Below, piece after piece: positions 27,257 to 35,942 of a DNA stretch of 64,000 nt. A program made the translations under genes and the position numbers. The notes under the pieces were generated by a model. It worked only from the letters and a program-made list of their open reading frames with translations. It was not told the origin of the DNA and made no database searches. Numbering within the stretch: the first letter of the stretch is position 1; every line of letters begins with the position of its first letter. The stretch is from Dactylosporangium sp. AC04546. Lineage in GTDB: Bacteria > Actinomycetota > Actinomycetes > Mycobacteriales > Micromonosporaceae. Where the stretch lies: positions 139,862 through 203,861 of the forward strand of contig NZ_JAHYSG010000005.1 in NCBI RefSeq assembly GCF_022095675.1, written 5' to 3'.

Positions 27257-28245
27257 ATGGGGTCGGGCCGTACCGGGTTGTTGGAGGTGTTCGGGCTTGT
27301 CCTGACGCTGCTCGGCGGATGTGTCGGCTACCCGTGAGCGGTTGGAGGAGGCGGGCTGGACGTCGGATGGTGACGTCCTGTTGGTGACGGACCGCTTCGA
27401 CGAGGACGCCAAGCTGTGGACCGGGCGGCCCGGCGGCCGTCTCCGCGAGGTGTCGCTCGGCGCCGTGTGCTACGCCGCCAATGTGATGACCGTGTTCCCG
27501 TTGCCGTCGCCGCGGATCGGGCTCGCCGTGTCGTGCGGCGGGAACAACCCTGGGGTTATGTTCGCATCGTTCGATCCGCAGACCGGTGGGGCCGAGCCGA
27601 TGGCCTCGGTGTCGACCGCGGGGCTGGTCCCCATGTCCAGCTACTACGGTGGTGCCTGGTCCGAGTCCAACCGTTCCGCTTTCATCGGCTACATGACCGT
27701 GGGCTGTTACGGCGTCGGTACGGTCGTCGACGGGCAGGTGCGTCCGCTGGACGTGACGGTGCCGCTGCCGGGCGGCGCCGTGGCCCTTGCGTCGGCGCTT
27801 CCGCCGGCCGATGGGCCGGGCTGCACCGCGCGTGTGCTGGCCAGCAGCCCTTCCCTGTCGCCGCACGAGCGGTATCTCTCGTTCTTCCTCCACCTCTGCG
27901 ACCCCGTCTGTTACGGCACGATGGCCACCGCGGAGGTACCGGCGGGCGTCGACGGGGAGTCGCATGTCGTGGTGCAGGACCGGGTCACCGGCCGGGTCGA
28001 CGTGGCCGACGCCCGGTTCAGCCGTCCGCGGGGGAGTCGCTGTCACCGACGACGGGGTGCTCGTGGCCAATGCCCGGTACGGCGACGCTGACGGGCTCTA
28101 CCAATGCCGGATCACGGCGTGCGACACACCGACGCTGCTGGCGAGCGGTCTGTTCTCCTCCGTCAACGTCCGGCCGGACGGCGCGCAGATCGTCGCGGTG
28201 AAGGGCCGCGCGACCGAACCGACCTACCTGCCGCTTGCGCGGTGA
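27257..28245 (+). pseudogene. Second lipoprotein/propeller gene, broken by two frameshifts
   Basis: Three frames join into one protein related in design to the gene at 26192. Frame one (ATG at 27257) gives a lipoprotein signal with lipobox L-G-G-C and stops at 27337. Frame two (GTG at 27321) carries the body, including G-L-A-V-S-C-G-G-N-N-P. Frame three takes over after a run of five G at 28030-28034 and gives G-V-A-V-T-D-D-G-V-L-V-A-N-A to a stop at 28245. The shifts could be genuine decay or errors in G-runs. A 131-bp piece of this gene is duplicated at 18654. The 126 bases between it and the previous gene hold nothing recognised. Confidence 0.7.
27513..27645 (+). repeat. Source copy of the fragment duplicated at 18654
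   Basis: This internal segment of the broken lipoprotein gene is matched by 18654-18784 in the same orientation, about 8.9 kb away. The two copies flank the RHS toxin and its first lipoprotein gene. Confidence 0.85.
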
Positions 28246-28263
28246 TCCGGTTCGCGGCGAGAA

Positions 28264-28669
28264 CTAGGCGTCGGATGTCCGGGGCAGCAGGAATGCCAGG
28301 ACCAGGCCGAGCACGGCGACGACGACCAGGACCGCCAGCGACGCGGCGTACGGCCGGTCGGGTGGGTGGCCGCCACGATGACCGAGCCCACCAGGGCCGT
28401 GCCCAGCGACGAGCCGAGGTTGGACACCGAGCGGGACAGGCCGGAGATGTCGCCCTGGTCGCGGTCGGGGAACGCGGACTGCACCAGGTTCACCGACGCG
28501 GTCAGCATGGTGCCCAGGCCGAGGCCGCCTTGATCGTCGTCTGCACACCGAAGACGGTGGTGCCCAGGTCCTGCGCCATCGGCGCGATGGCGACGTTCAT
28601 CGCCGCGCCCGCGTAGCTGCAGACGAACTGGGCCAGCGCGAGGGCCAGGACCATCGCCCGCGGCGGCAT
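28264..28669 (-). pseudogene. Gutted MFS transporter (DHA2-type) remnant
   Basis: The first 45 codons (ATG at 28669) form a typical N-terminus with one membrane helix and N-V-A-I-A-P-M-A-Q-D-L. The sequence then jumps, one frame over, to a C-terminal part (L-G-T-M-L-T-A-S-V-N-L-V-Q-S and G-L-S-R-S-V-S-N-L-G-S-S-L-G-T). A second shift leads to a last helix ending in L-P-R-T-S-D-A. More than 250 central residues are missing. One deletion plus two frameshifts leave no functional transporter. Confidence 0.85.
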
Positions 28670-28790
28670 CGGCACGCACCGATCCTCCGTTGCCCGCGCG
28701 GCCGGCCGCATCGCCCCGACCGGGTGAGGGTTGGCGGCGGCCACGATGGGCATACCCGAGCGACGCGAGCGGGCGGGGAGGTGAGCGCGG

Positions 28791-29276
28791 GTGCCGAATC
28801 GGCTGCTCCTGCGGGAAACCGAGGAGGGCACCGCGGCCGGCATCTACGGCCTCATCGTGAGCGGCGCCGTCATGGCGACGTCGCATGCCCACTCGGCGCT
28901 CGCGACGGCGCTGGCCGTCCTGGTCACCCTCGCCGTGTACTGGAGCGCCGAGCGCTACGCCCGGCTGGTCGCCGAGCGCATCCACGACGGCCACCGGCCC
29001 GCGTGGCCGGTCGTGCGGCGGCAGCTGTCCACCGGGTGGGAGATCGTCACCGCCTCGGCCCTGCCCCTGGCGGTCCTCGTCGTGCTCGAGCTGTTCGGTG
29101 TCGAGCAGTTTCCGGCGGTACTGCTGGCACTGGCGTGCAACACCGCCCTGCTGTCCCTGGCCGGCTGGGAGGTCGGCCGCTCCGGCCGGCTCAGCACCGC
29201 GGAGCGCCTCGTGTCCACGGCCGTCGCCGGCAGCTTCGGCGTCGCCCTCGTAGCGCTCAAGGCCGCCCTGCATTGA
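28791..29276 (+). CDS. Integral membrane protein of unknown function
   Basis: A 161-residue hydrophobic protein with about four predicted membrane helices: residues about 18-32, 36-52, 88-105 and 107-122, with a final hydrophobic stretch at the C-terminus. A charged cytoplasmic loop between helices 2 and 3 contains S-A-E-R-Y-A-R-L-V-A-E-R-I. It starts with GTG after a GGGGAGG. No family was recognised. It lies between the MFS remnant and a split DUF998 gene and is followed by a strong hairpin. Confidence 0.7.
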   Translation: MPNRLLLRETEEGTAAGIYGLIVSGAVMATSHAHSALATALAVLVTLAVYWSAERYARLVAERIHDGHRPAWPVVRRQLSTGWEIVTASALPLAVLVVLELFGVEQFPAVLLALACNTALLSLAGWEVGRSGRLSTAERLVSTAVAGSFGVALVALKAALH

Positions 29277-29279
29277 AGA

Positions 29280-29328
29280 AGGGTGATGGACGTCGCGCGC
29301 GACCGGGCCGCGCGACGGTCGTCACCCT
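29280..29328. terminator. Nested hairpin between convergent genes
   Basis: Two stacked inverted repeats, AGGGTGA/TCACCCT (29280-29286 with 29322-29328) and GTCGCGCG/CGCGCGAC (29292-29299 with 29309-29316), form a two-part stem. It lies directly behind the membrane-protein stop and before the end of the convergent DUF998 gene. Confidence 0.65.
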
Positions 29329-29373
29329 CGACGATGCTCGCGCGCGGCCGACGAGCGGCCCGTGCCGGCGACG

Positions 29374-30038
29374 TCACTCCTGTTCGCGGCGAATACGGCA
29401 GGACACGGCGACGAGCCAACTCGAGATGAGCACCGCACCGGCGGCGAAGCGCAGGCTAGCGCTTTCCTCGCTCCACGGCAGCGCGGTGAGGACGAAGGCG
29501 GCGATGCTGCTGACGCAGCTGTACGCCGCCCACGCGCGGTGCCCCTGCCCGGCGAACCGCCGGGCGAACACAAGGCCGGCCGCGATCATTGACAGGAAGG
29601 CCATGGCGCCGAAGATGGTGTGCACGACGCTGTTGACGCTGGATTCCACCGGCAGCCCCGCGGGAGCACCGGGCGGCCAGCCGAGCGCGGGATCCGGCGT
29701 GAAGATCCCGCCGCCAATCATGGCGACGCCGTAGACACCGATCAGGATCGGACCTGCCGTGCCGGCCCGGCTGAACCTCAGCGCCCGCCGAAGTCCAGCG
29801 CGCAGGCGCCGGCCAACAGACCCGTGACCACGAAGTTGAACACCTGCAACCAGCCGAGGCCGCCGAGGGTGAGCGCGCTCAGTGCGTGCTGGCGTAGCTC
29901 GAACCCGGGGCGGGCGAAGGTCTGCGCGAACGAGACACCGATGAACAAGACACCAGCGAGCGCACCACAGGTGATCAGGCGCGTGGTGCGGCGGCTGTCA
30001 GACGTCACTTCGCTGCGGGCGGACGTCGAGGCGGCCAT
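29374..30038 (-). pseudogene. DUF998 membrane protein split by a frameshift
   Basis: The N-terminal part (ATG at 30038, after GGAACGATGCC) has two hydrophobic helices and runs to L-L-A-G-A-C-A-L. It hits a stop near 29778. In the next frame the protein continues through F-S-R-A-G-T-A-G-P-I-L-I-G-V-Y-G-V to a long C-terminal part (stop at 29374) with G-G-G-I-F-T-P-D-P and further helices. Rejoined, it would be about 220 residues, the usual DUF998 length, with six or so membrane segments. It lies 117 bases downstream of the truncated ECF sigma gene on the same strand, an arrangement in which such membrane proteins may work with the sigma factor. Confidence 0.75.
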
Positions 30039-30155
30039 GGCATCGTTCCTTCCGAGGCTGTTGAGGCGGAGGCGGTCCGCCTACCGAGCAACTACGAACA
30101 GGGCACGGCGGGATGGACATCCGGCTCGAACAAGCCGTGCGACGGCTCGGCCAGG

Positions 30156-30683
30156 TCACCCTTGTGGCTGGTGCTCGACCCCATGCACGATCCGCTTGGC
30201 CATCGTCGCGGGCGGGACGAGGAACGCCCGCGCGACCTGATGCGTCGTCAGACCGGCGAGACAGCGCAGGGTCAGTGCCGTGCGGTCCTCGGCGGCAAGC
30301 GCCGGGTGGGCGCAGGTGAAGAACAGTTGCAGCCGCTCGTCGGGCAGATCGCTGTCCACATCCGCAGATAGAGGCGGACCGGCCCGGTCCGCCTCTATCT
30401 GCAGGACGGCAAGCCGGGCGGCGTAGGCCCGGTTCCGGCGCAGCCGGTCGACAGCCTTGCGGCGCGCTGTCGTCATCAGCCACGCCCCGGGCCTGGGTGG
30501 AACGCCGTCGACCGGCCAGTGCACCAGCGCCGCCTCGATCGCGTCGGAGGTGACCTCCTCGGCCAGGTCGAGGTCACCGAAGCGGCCGACGAGGGCGGCG
30601 AGCAGCCGGCCACGTTCCTCGCGGAAGACTTCTTCGACGAGGGACTGAATACCGCTCGACCCGCCTGCCGCGCTCTCGACCAC
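30156..30683 (-). CDS. ECF sigma factor (ECF42/DUF6596-like), C-terminally truncated
   Basis: A 175-residue sigma-70-family protein. Region 2 is recognisable as E-E-V-F-R-E-E-R-G-R-L-L through A-E-E-V-T-S-D-A and P-G-A-W-L-M-T-T-A-R-R-K-A-V-D. Region 4 reads L-T-L-R-C-L-A-G-L-T-T-H-Q-V-A-R-A-F-L-V, followed by M-A-K-R-I-V. Full-length members of this group run on for about 200 more residues with a DUF6596/TPR-like extension. Here the frame ends soon after region 4 in H-Q-P-Q-G-stop and no such extension is seen in any frame. I chose the GTG at 30683 because GAGG lies 7 bases upstream. It may be inactive, or a minimal sigma factor without its control domain. The 228 bases upstream (30684-30911) hold no gene I can recognise. 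Confidence 0.75.
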   Translation of the reverse strand: MVESAAGGSSGIQSLVEEVFREERGRLLAALVGRFGDLDLAEEVTSDAIEAALVHWPVDGVPPRPGAWLMTTARRKAVDRLRRNRAYAARLAVLQIEADRAGPPLSADVDSDLPDERLQLFFTCAHPALAAEDRTALTLRCLAGLTTHQVARAFLVPPATMAKRIVHGVEHQPQG

Positions 30684-30911
30684 GTCAGACCTCGAACTCC
30701 GCAACAGGTCGCACCACGACCGACCCGCCGCCACGCGCGCCGGGACAGTGGGCGGCCCAGTCGAGTGCCACCGCATGTACTTCAAGACAGATTCCCCTCA
30801 TGTCCAGATACAGCCCATTTCGCCCGCGGTGTGCGGCCCCGTGCCATGACTACGAACGCGACCCGGCCAGATGGACACACCGGGATGCGCTCTTCGGCGG
30901 GCTTCACACCG

Positions 30912-31610
30912 TCAGGCGGCGCGGCGGTACGCGAGGACGCCGACGAGCAGCCCCGCGAGGCCCAGGACCAGGCCCGCGACGGCCAGGGTGATGGCGGTGC
31001 CGTCGGTGTCGTCGGCGCCGTCGTTCATGGTGGCGGCGGCGTCCTGCGCCGCCGTGCTGCCGGCCGCGGTGCCGGCCTTGGACAGCTTGAGCACCGGCGC
31101 GGGGTGCTCGGCCTCGGCGCCCGCGGCGGGCTCGTCGATCCAGCGGACGATCTCGCCGTCGGAGTACGTCTGCAGGGCCTTGAACACGATCTGGTCGGCC
31201 TCCGGCAGCGGGCCGAGGGAGACGTCGAACTCCTGGAACGTGCCCGGCTTGATCGCCGACGCGGGGTCCGCGGTCCAGGTGATCTTCGAGACGGCCTCGG
31301 TGATCTCGCCGTCGTCGGTCTTGATCGGGGTGGCGAGCTTGCCCTTCTCGGCGACGGCGGTCCAGCCGGCGACCGGTTTCAGGGAGACCGACGCGACCGG
31401 TTTGTCGGTGGGGATCGCGATCTCGAGTTTGACGGTGCTGGCGGTGTCCTTCTCGTTCGGGACGCGGAACGTGACCTTGGTGTAGCCGCCCTGCGTCGCC
31501 GTGCCCGGGTTGACGGTGACGTGAGCGCCGGCCGCGGCGGGGAAGGCGAGGGCCGCGGCGGCGGCAGCGACGACGGCGACGCCGGCGCGGGCCAGCTGGG
31601 TGAGGCGCAT
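30912..31610 (-). CDS. YcnI-family (DUF1775) extracellular copper-binding protein
   Basis: A 232-residue exported protein. A signal peptide (about 1-29) ends A-A-A-G-A-H, leaving a mature N-terminal His (H-V-T-V-N-P), the Cu(II) ligand of YcnI proteins. The DUF1775 domain (about 30-165) contains V-T-F-R-V-P-N-E, a Trp in V-A-G-W and the conserved T-W-T-A region. A linker leads to one C-terminal membrane helix and R-R-A-A. It probably captures copper outside the membrane for the divergent CopD-CtaG protein. AAAGGAG precedes the ATG. The short divergent region carries an ECF-type promoter towards copD-ctaG. Confidence 0.92.
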   Translation of the reverse strand: MRLTQLARAGVAVVAAAAAALAFPAAAGAHVTVNPGTATQGGYTKVTFRVPNEKDTASTVKLEIAIPTDKPVASVSLKPVAGWTAVAEKGKLATPIKTDDGEITEAVSKITWTADPASAIKPGTFQEFDVSLGPLPEADQIVFKALQTYSDGEIVRWIDEPAAGAEAEHPAPVLKLSKAGTAAGSTAAQDAAATMNDGADDTDGTAITLAVAGLVLGLAGLLVGVLAYRRAA

Positions 31611-31627
31611 GACGCGCTCCTTTCGAC

Positions 31628-31656
31628 GGGAACTTCGGCGGCAGTTCCACCGACCA
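31628..31656 (+). promoter_or_regulatory. ECF-type promoter of the copD-ctaG gene
   Basis: GGGAAC (31628-31633) and CGACCA (31651-31656) are separated by 17 bases, the same arrangement as at 33698 and 35943. The ATG of copD-ctaG lies 32 bases downstream. On the other strand TGGAAC with a CGTC 15 bases on could serve ycnI, but that match is weak. Confidence 0.5.
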
Positions 31657-31687
31657 ACTGCGTGATGTACAAGCTAGTGCACGGTAA

Positions 31688-33688
31688 ATGATGATTCGTC
31701 CGGAAGTATCACGCCGTGGGATGGTCGCCCTCGGCGCTGTCGTGCTGCTGGCGACGGTCCTGGTGGTCGCGTTGCGGTGGGGTGGCGGGATCGCCGGCCG
31801 GGCGATCGTGGGGCTGCCCGACCCGGGGCCGGTCACGACCTGGGGCCTGCCGCTGGTGCGCGCCGGGCTGGACGTCGCCGGTGTGCTGACCGTCGGATGG
31901 TGCGTCACGGCCGCGTTCCTGCTGCCGGGCGGCGACGGGCAGCTGCTCGGCCCGGCGGCCTACCGGATGCTGCGCCGGGCCGCCTGGTGGGCGGCCGGGT
32001 GGGTCCTGGCCGCCCTCGCCATGCTGCCGCTGACGCTGGCCGACCTGCTCGGCGTGCCGGTCACCGAGGTCACGTTCGCCGGGGTGCGCAGCCTCGCGTG
32101 GTCGGTGGCCCAGGGCCGCTCGGCTCTCGTCCAGGCGTGCGTCGCGCTCGCCGTGGCGGTCGCGTGCCGGCTGGTGCTCACCCGCACCGGCGCCGCGGTC
32201 GTGGCCCTGCTGGCCTGCGTCGCGCTGGTACCGCCGGCCCTGACCGGGCACTCGGCCGGCGCCGGCAACCACCAGCTCGCGGTCACCAGCCTGGCCGCGC
32301 ACATCCTCGCCGCCGCCCTGTGGGTCGGCGGCCTCGCCGCGCTGCTCACCCTGCGCCGGGACGCGACCCTCGCCGTCGCGGCCCGGGGGTACAGCCGGCT
32401 CGCCCTCGGCTGCTGGGTCGCCGTCGCCGTGAGCGGTGCGGCGAGCGCGGCGGTGCGGCTCGGCTCCTTCGCCGAGCTGTGGCAGTCGCGGTACGGGTGG
32501 CTCGTCCTCGGCAAGGCCGCGGCGCTGCTGGCCGTCGGGGCGCTCGGCGCCGCCCACCGGCGGCGGACGCTGCCGGCCCTGCACGAGCGGCGGCCCGGCG
32601 CGTTCCGGCGCCTCGCCGCCGGTGAGCTGCTGGTGTTCGCCGCCACCCTCGGTCTCGCCGTCGCCCTGTCGCGCACGCCGACGCCGGTGCCGGCGAACCC
32701 GGTCGACACCGACCCGGTCACCGACCTGCTCGGCTTCGCCGCGCCCGCGCCGCTGAGCGCCGCGCGGGTGTTCTGGCCGCCGCTGCTCGACGCGTTCTTC
32801 ATCGCGGTGGTGGCGCTCGGCGCCGCCGCCTACGTCGCCGGGGTGTGGCGGCTGTACCGCGGCGGGCACCGCTGGCCGGTCGCGCGCACCGCCGCCTGGC
32901 TGGGCGGGATGCTGCTGCTCGGCGCGTTCACCGTCGGCGGGTTCGCCCGCTACGCCTACGTGCTGTTCAGCGCGCACATGGCACAGCACATGGTCCTCGC
33001 CATGGTGGTGCCGATCCTGCTCGTGTGCGGCGCCCCGGTCACGCTCGCGCTGCGGGCGCTACGCCCGCCGGCCGACCCGTCGGTGCGCGGCACCCGCGAC
33101 TGGCTGCTGCTCGTGCTGCACAGCCGGGTGCTGCGGGTGCTGTCCCACCCCGCGGTGGCGCTCGCGGTGTACGTCGTGAGCCTCTACGCGCTGTACTTCA
33201 GCGACCTGCTGGGCACGCTCATGCGGTACCACCTGGGACACCTCGGGATGCTCGTGCACTTCGTGCTCGCCGGGTATCTGTTCTTCTGGGTGCTCATCGG
33301 CGCCGACCCGGGCCGCCGGGCGGTCGCGCCGCCGATCCTGGTGCTCGTGCACTTCGCCGGGATGGCGTTCCACGCGTTCCTCGGCGTCGCGCTCATGCAG
33401 TCGCGGACCGTGATCGCCGCCGACTGGTACACCGCCGTCCACCCGTCCTGGGCCGGCGACCTGCTCGCCGACCAGCACGTCGGCGCCGGGCTGGCGTGGG
33501 GGTTCGGCGAGCTCCCCGCCGTGGCGATCCTGCTGCTGCTGGTCGTGCGGTGGATCCGGGCCGACGAGCGCGAGCAGCGCCGCCTCGACCGGGCCGCCGA
33601 CCGCGCCGAGGCGACGGGGGAGGAGGACGACCTGGCCCGCTACAACGCGTTCCTGCGCCGGGCCGCGGAGGCCACTGAGCGTCGCTGA
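31688..33688 (+). CDS. Copper transport/assembly fusion: CopD domain plus CtaG (caa3 oxidase assembly) domain
   Basis: A 666-residue polytopic membrane protein. The N-terminal half (about 1-310) is CopD-like, with a T-G-H-S-A-G-A-G-N-H motif and H-I-L-A-A-A-L-W-V-G-G. The C-terminal half (about 350-620) is CtaG_Cox11-like, with A-H-M-A-Q-H-M, H-L-G-H-L-G-M-L-V-H-F and several further His in membrane segments. Together these suggest copper import and delivery to a cytochrome oxidase or another extracytoplasmic cuproenzyme. The fusion is common in actinobacteria. It is divergent from ycnI, followed 72 bases later by the PepSY gene, and preceded by an ECF-type promoter. Confidence 0.92.
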   Translation: MMIRPEVSRRGMVALGAVVLLATVLVVALRWGGGIAGRAIVGLPDPGPVTTWGLPLVRAGLDVAGVLTVGWCVTAAFLLPGGDGQLLGPAAYRMLRRAAWWAAGWVLAALAMLPLTLADLLGVPVTEVTFAGVRSLAWSVAQGRSALVQACVALAVAVACRLVLTRTGAAVVALLACVALVPPALTGHSAGAGNHQLAVTSLAAHILAAALWVGGLAALLTLRRDATLAVAARGYSRLALGCWVAVAVSGAASAAVRLGSFAELWQSRYGWLVLGKAAALLAVGALGAAHRRRTLPALHERRPGAFRRLAAGELLVFAATLGLAVALSRTPTPVPANPVDTDPVTDLLGFAAPAPLSAARVFWPPLLDAFFIAVVALGAAAYVAGVWRLYRGGHRWPVARTAAWLGGMLLLGAFTVGGFARYAYVLFSAHMAQHMVLAMVVPILLVCGAPVTLALRALRPPADPSVRGTRDWLLLVLHSRVLRVLSHPAVALAVYVVSLYALYFSDLLGTLMRYHLGHLGMLVHFVLAGYLFFWVLIGADPGRRAVAPPILVLVHFAGMAFHAFLGVALMQSRTVIAADWYTAVHPSWAGDLLADQHVGAGLAWGFGELPAVAILLLLVVRWIRADEREQRRLDRAADRAEATGEEDDLARYNAFLRRAAEATERR

Positions 33689-33697
33689 AAAGTCTGA

Positions 33698-33726
33698 CGG
33701 AACTTCTGCGGACGCGCGGACGACTA
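33698..33726 (+). promoter_or_regulatory. ECF-type promoter of the PepSY gene
   Basis: CGGAAC (33698-33703) and CGACTA (33721-33726) are 17 bases apart. The boxes, spacing and flanks (TT after the -35, GCGGAC in the spacer) nearly repeat those at 35943. The gene starts about 60 bases downstream. Confidence 0.65.
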
Positions 33727-33787
33727 CTTCCCGACCCCCCGCAGTCATCGGCGCCTGCAAATGTCATCCGCCCGTCCGGAGGTATCC

Positions 33788-35269
33788 GTGTCCATCGCCA
33801 CCGACGTCTCGCCCGCCGCCGAGGAGCTGCCCGAGAAACCCGTCGCCGCGGCGCGGTCGTGGTCGATCGTGCCGCTGCTCACCCGGCTGCACTTCTACAC
33901 CGGCGTCCTCATGGCGCCGCTGCTCGTCGTCGCGGCCGTGACCGGGCTGCTGTTCGTGTTCACCCCGCAGCTGGACAACCTGGTCTACGACAAGGAGCTG
34001 CACGTCGCCCAGGTCGGGCCGGGCCTGCCGAAGCCGCTGTCGGAGCAGGTCGCCGCCGCCGTCGCGGCGCACCCGGACGGGACCCTGGCCTCCGTCCAAC
34101 CGGCGTCCGCACCCGACGCGACCACCAGGGTCACGTTCAACGTGCCGGAGCTTGGGGAGAAGCAGCACACCGTCTACGTCGACCCGTACACCGGGGAGAT
34201 CCGCGGGCAGCTCACCACCTGGTGGGGTTCGACGCCGCTGACGACGTGGCTCGACGACCTGCACCGCAACCTGCACCTCGGCGACGTCGGCCGGGTGTAC
34301 TCCGAGACCGCCGCGAGCTGGCTGTGGGTGCTCGCCCTCGGCGGGCTGGTCCTGTGGTGCAACCGGCAGTGGCGCCGCCGCGCCGGGACGAGTCGGGCCC
34401 GCGGGCGGGCCGAGGCGACCCTGCTCTACGACCTCGACGCCGCCAAGGGTGTCCGCCGCACCCGCAGCTTCCACGCCGCCACCGGCATCTGGCTCGTCGC
34501 CGGTCTGCTCGTGCTTTCCGCTACCGGCCTGACCTGGTCGCGCTGGGCCGGCGACAACTTCGGCCTCGCCCTCGACAGCCTCGACTCCCGCACCCCCGAG
34601 CTCAACACGGCCCTGGTCGGGGGCAGTGCGCCGTCCGGCGGCGGCGGTCACCACGGCGAGGGTGGCGCCGCCGCGGCCGGTGACCCGGCGCAGATCGACG
34701 CGGTCCTGCACGTCGCCAGGGGAGCCGGGTTCACCGGCGCGGTGGAGATCGCGCCGCCGGCCGAGGAGGGCGCGGCGTGGTCGGTGACCCAGACCGACAA
34801 CGTCTGGCCGGTGCACCTGGACCGCATCGCCGTCGACCCGGTCGCCGGCACCGTCGCCGCCCGCTCGAACTTCGCCGACTGGCCGGTGCTGGCCCAGCTC
34901 ACCAAGTTCGGGATCCAGGCCCACATGGGCAGGCTGTTCGGTCTCGCCAACCAGCTGCTGCTCGCCGCGCTCGCGATCGGGCTGCTGAGCGTCATCGTCT
35001 GGGGCTACCGCATGTGGTGGCAGCGCCGCCCCACCCGCGCCGACCGCCGCGCCGCCGCCGGACCGCCACCGGCCCGGGGCGCCTGGCGCCGGCTGCGCCT
35101 GCCGGTGCTCGTCGCCGGCATTCTCGTCACCGCCGCGATCGGCTGGGCGCTGCCGGTCTTCGGTGTCACGCTGCTGGCGTTCCTCGTGCTGGACGCCGCG
35201 GTGGGACTGGTCCGCCGACTCCGGCGCAAGCCTCCGGTGCCGGCGTCACCGTCCCCGGCTGACGCCTGA
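33788..35269 (+). CDS. PepSY-associated membrane protein
   Basis: A 493-residue membrane protein with the PepSY_TM layout: helix 1 at about 25-50 after L-H-F-Y-T-G, an extracytoplasmic PepSY domain with Y-V-D-P-Y-T-G, then L-D-D-L-H-R-N-L-H-L-G and helix 2, a second domain, and further helices at the C-terminus. H-x4-H positions in the helix flanks resemble haem- or metal-ligand arrangements in this family. A His/Gly stretch (G-G-G-G-H-H-G-E-G-G) in the outer loop could bind copper. The GTG at 33788 has GGAGG 6 bases upstream and is preferred over the ATG at 33761. It lies between copD-ctaG and copC and probably takes part in copper or iron handling or in membrane electron transfer. Confidence 0.87.
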   Translation: MSIATDVSPAAEELPEKPVAAARSWSIVPLLTRLHFYTGVLMAPLLVVAAVTGLLFVFTPQLDNLVYDKELHVAQVGPGLPKPLSEQVAAAVAAHPDGTLASVQPASAPDATTRVTFNVPELGEKQHTVYVDPYTGEIRGQLTTWWGSTPLTTWLDDLHRNLHLGDVGRVYSETAASWLWVLALGGLVLWCNRQWRRRAGTSRARGRAEATLLYDLDAAKGVRRTRSFHAATGIWLVAGLLVLSATGLTWSRWAGDNFGLALDSLDSRTPELNTALVGGSAPSGGGGHHGEGGAAAAGDPAQIDAVLHVARGAGFTGAVEIAPPAEEGAAWSVTQTDNVWPVHLDRIAVDPVAGTVAARSNFADWPVLAQLTKFGIQAHMGRLFGLANQLLLAALAIGLLSVIVWGYRMWWQRRPTRADRRAAAGPPPARGAWRRLRLPVLVAGILVTAAIGWALPVFGVTLLAFLVLDAAVGLVRRLRRKPPVPASPSPADA

Positions 35270-35277
35270 CCGGACTT

Positions 35278-35305
35278 TCCCGGGCCGTCGCTCGACGGCC
35301 CGGGA
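35278..35305. terminator. Bidirectional hairpin terminator between the PepSY and copC genes
   Basis: A perfect 13-bp stem (35278-35290 with 35293-35305) with a 2-base loop lies between two convergent genes, 8 bases after the PepSY stop and 1 base before the copC stop. Confidence 0.8.
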
Positions 35306-35306
35306 C

Positions 35307-35897
35307 TCAGGCCGAGGTGCCCCGGCGACGCCACCACACCACGCCACCCGCCAGGACCAGCACGACGACCACGGCGCCGACCACCGCCCACAGCAGGCCA
35401 CCAGCGCCGCCGTCATCGGACGCCGGGTCGGCCGCGACGGTCGCCGCCGCACTCGACGGCGCCGACGCGGGTTCGGTGGTCGCCTGCGGTGGACTGCTCG
35501 GCGCGGCGGTCGTCGGCGCGGCAGCGGCGTTGGTGAAGGTGAACTGACCCTCGATCGGGTGCCCGTCGACCGACACCGTGCGCCAGGCGACCCGCACCAC
35601 ACCGGCGGGCAACGCCTTCACCGGCTGGGTCAGCGTCTTGTCCACCGACTTCGGCGCGCCGTCGCTGTATGACGCGCCGTCGACACCGGTCACCACGACG
35701 GTGCTGAACTGCTGCTTGACCATCTCGTTGAAGGTGAACGTCACCGCCGCCACCGGAGCGGTGACGGTGGCGCCGTCGGCGGGGTCGCTCTTGAGGAGCT
35801 TCGCGTGCGCCCACGCCGGCTGGGCCGGGACGAGCAGGACGAGCGCGGCGGCCGCGGCGGCGGCCAGCGTCGCGCGGACGGTCATGGACAGTCGCAT
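35307..35897 (-). CDS. CopC-domain copper-binding protein
   Basis: A 196-residue exported protein. After the signal peptide (ending P-A-W-A-H) the mature chain begins with His in H-A-K-L-L-K-S-D-P-A-D-G, the N-terminal copper ligand of CopC. The domain ends with V-D-G-H-P-I-E-G-Q-F-T-F, supplying the second His ligand. A Pro/Ala/Thr/Ser linker leads to one C-terminal membrane helix and an Arg-rich tail. It would hold Cu(II) outside the cell next to the CopD-type importer. The start is uncertain between ATGs at 35906, 35897 and 35885; 35897 gives a normal signal peptide. Confidence 0.9.
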   Translation of the reverse strand: MRLSMTVRATLAAAAAAALVLLVPAQPAWAHAKLLKSDPADGATVTAPVAAVTFTFNEMVKQQFSTVVVTGVDGASYSDGAPKSVDKTLTQPVKALPAGVVRVAWRTVSVDGHPIEGQFTFTNAAAAPTTAAPSSPPQATTEPASAPSSAAATVAADPASDDGGAGGLLWAVVGAVVVVLVLAGGVVWWRRRGTSA

Positions 35898-35942
35898 GCG
35901 CTCCATCCTGACCCGCCGTCCGGAAGGGAACGCCACCGGGGC

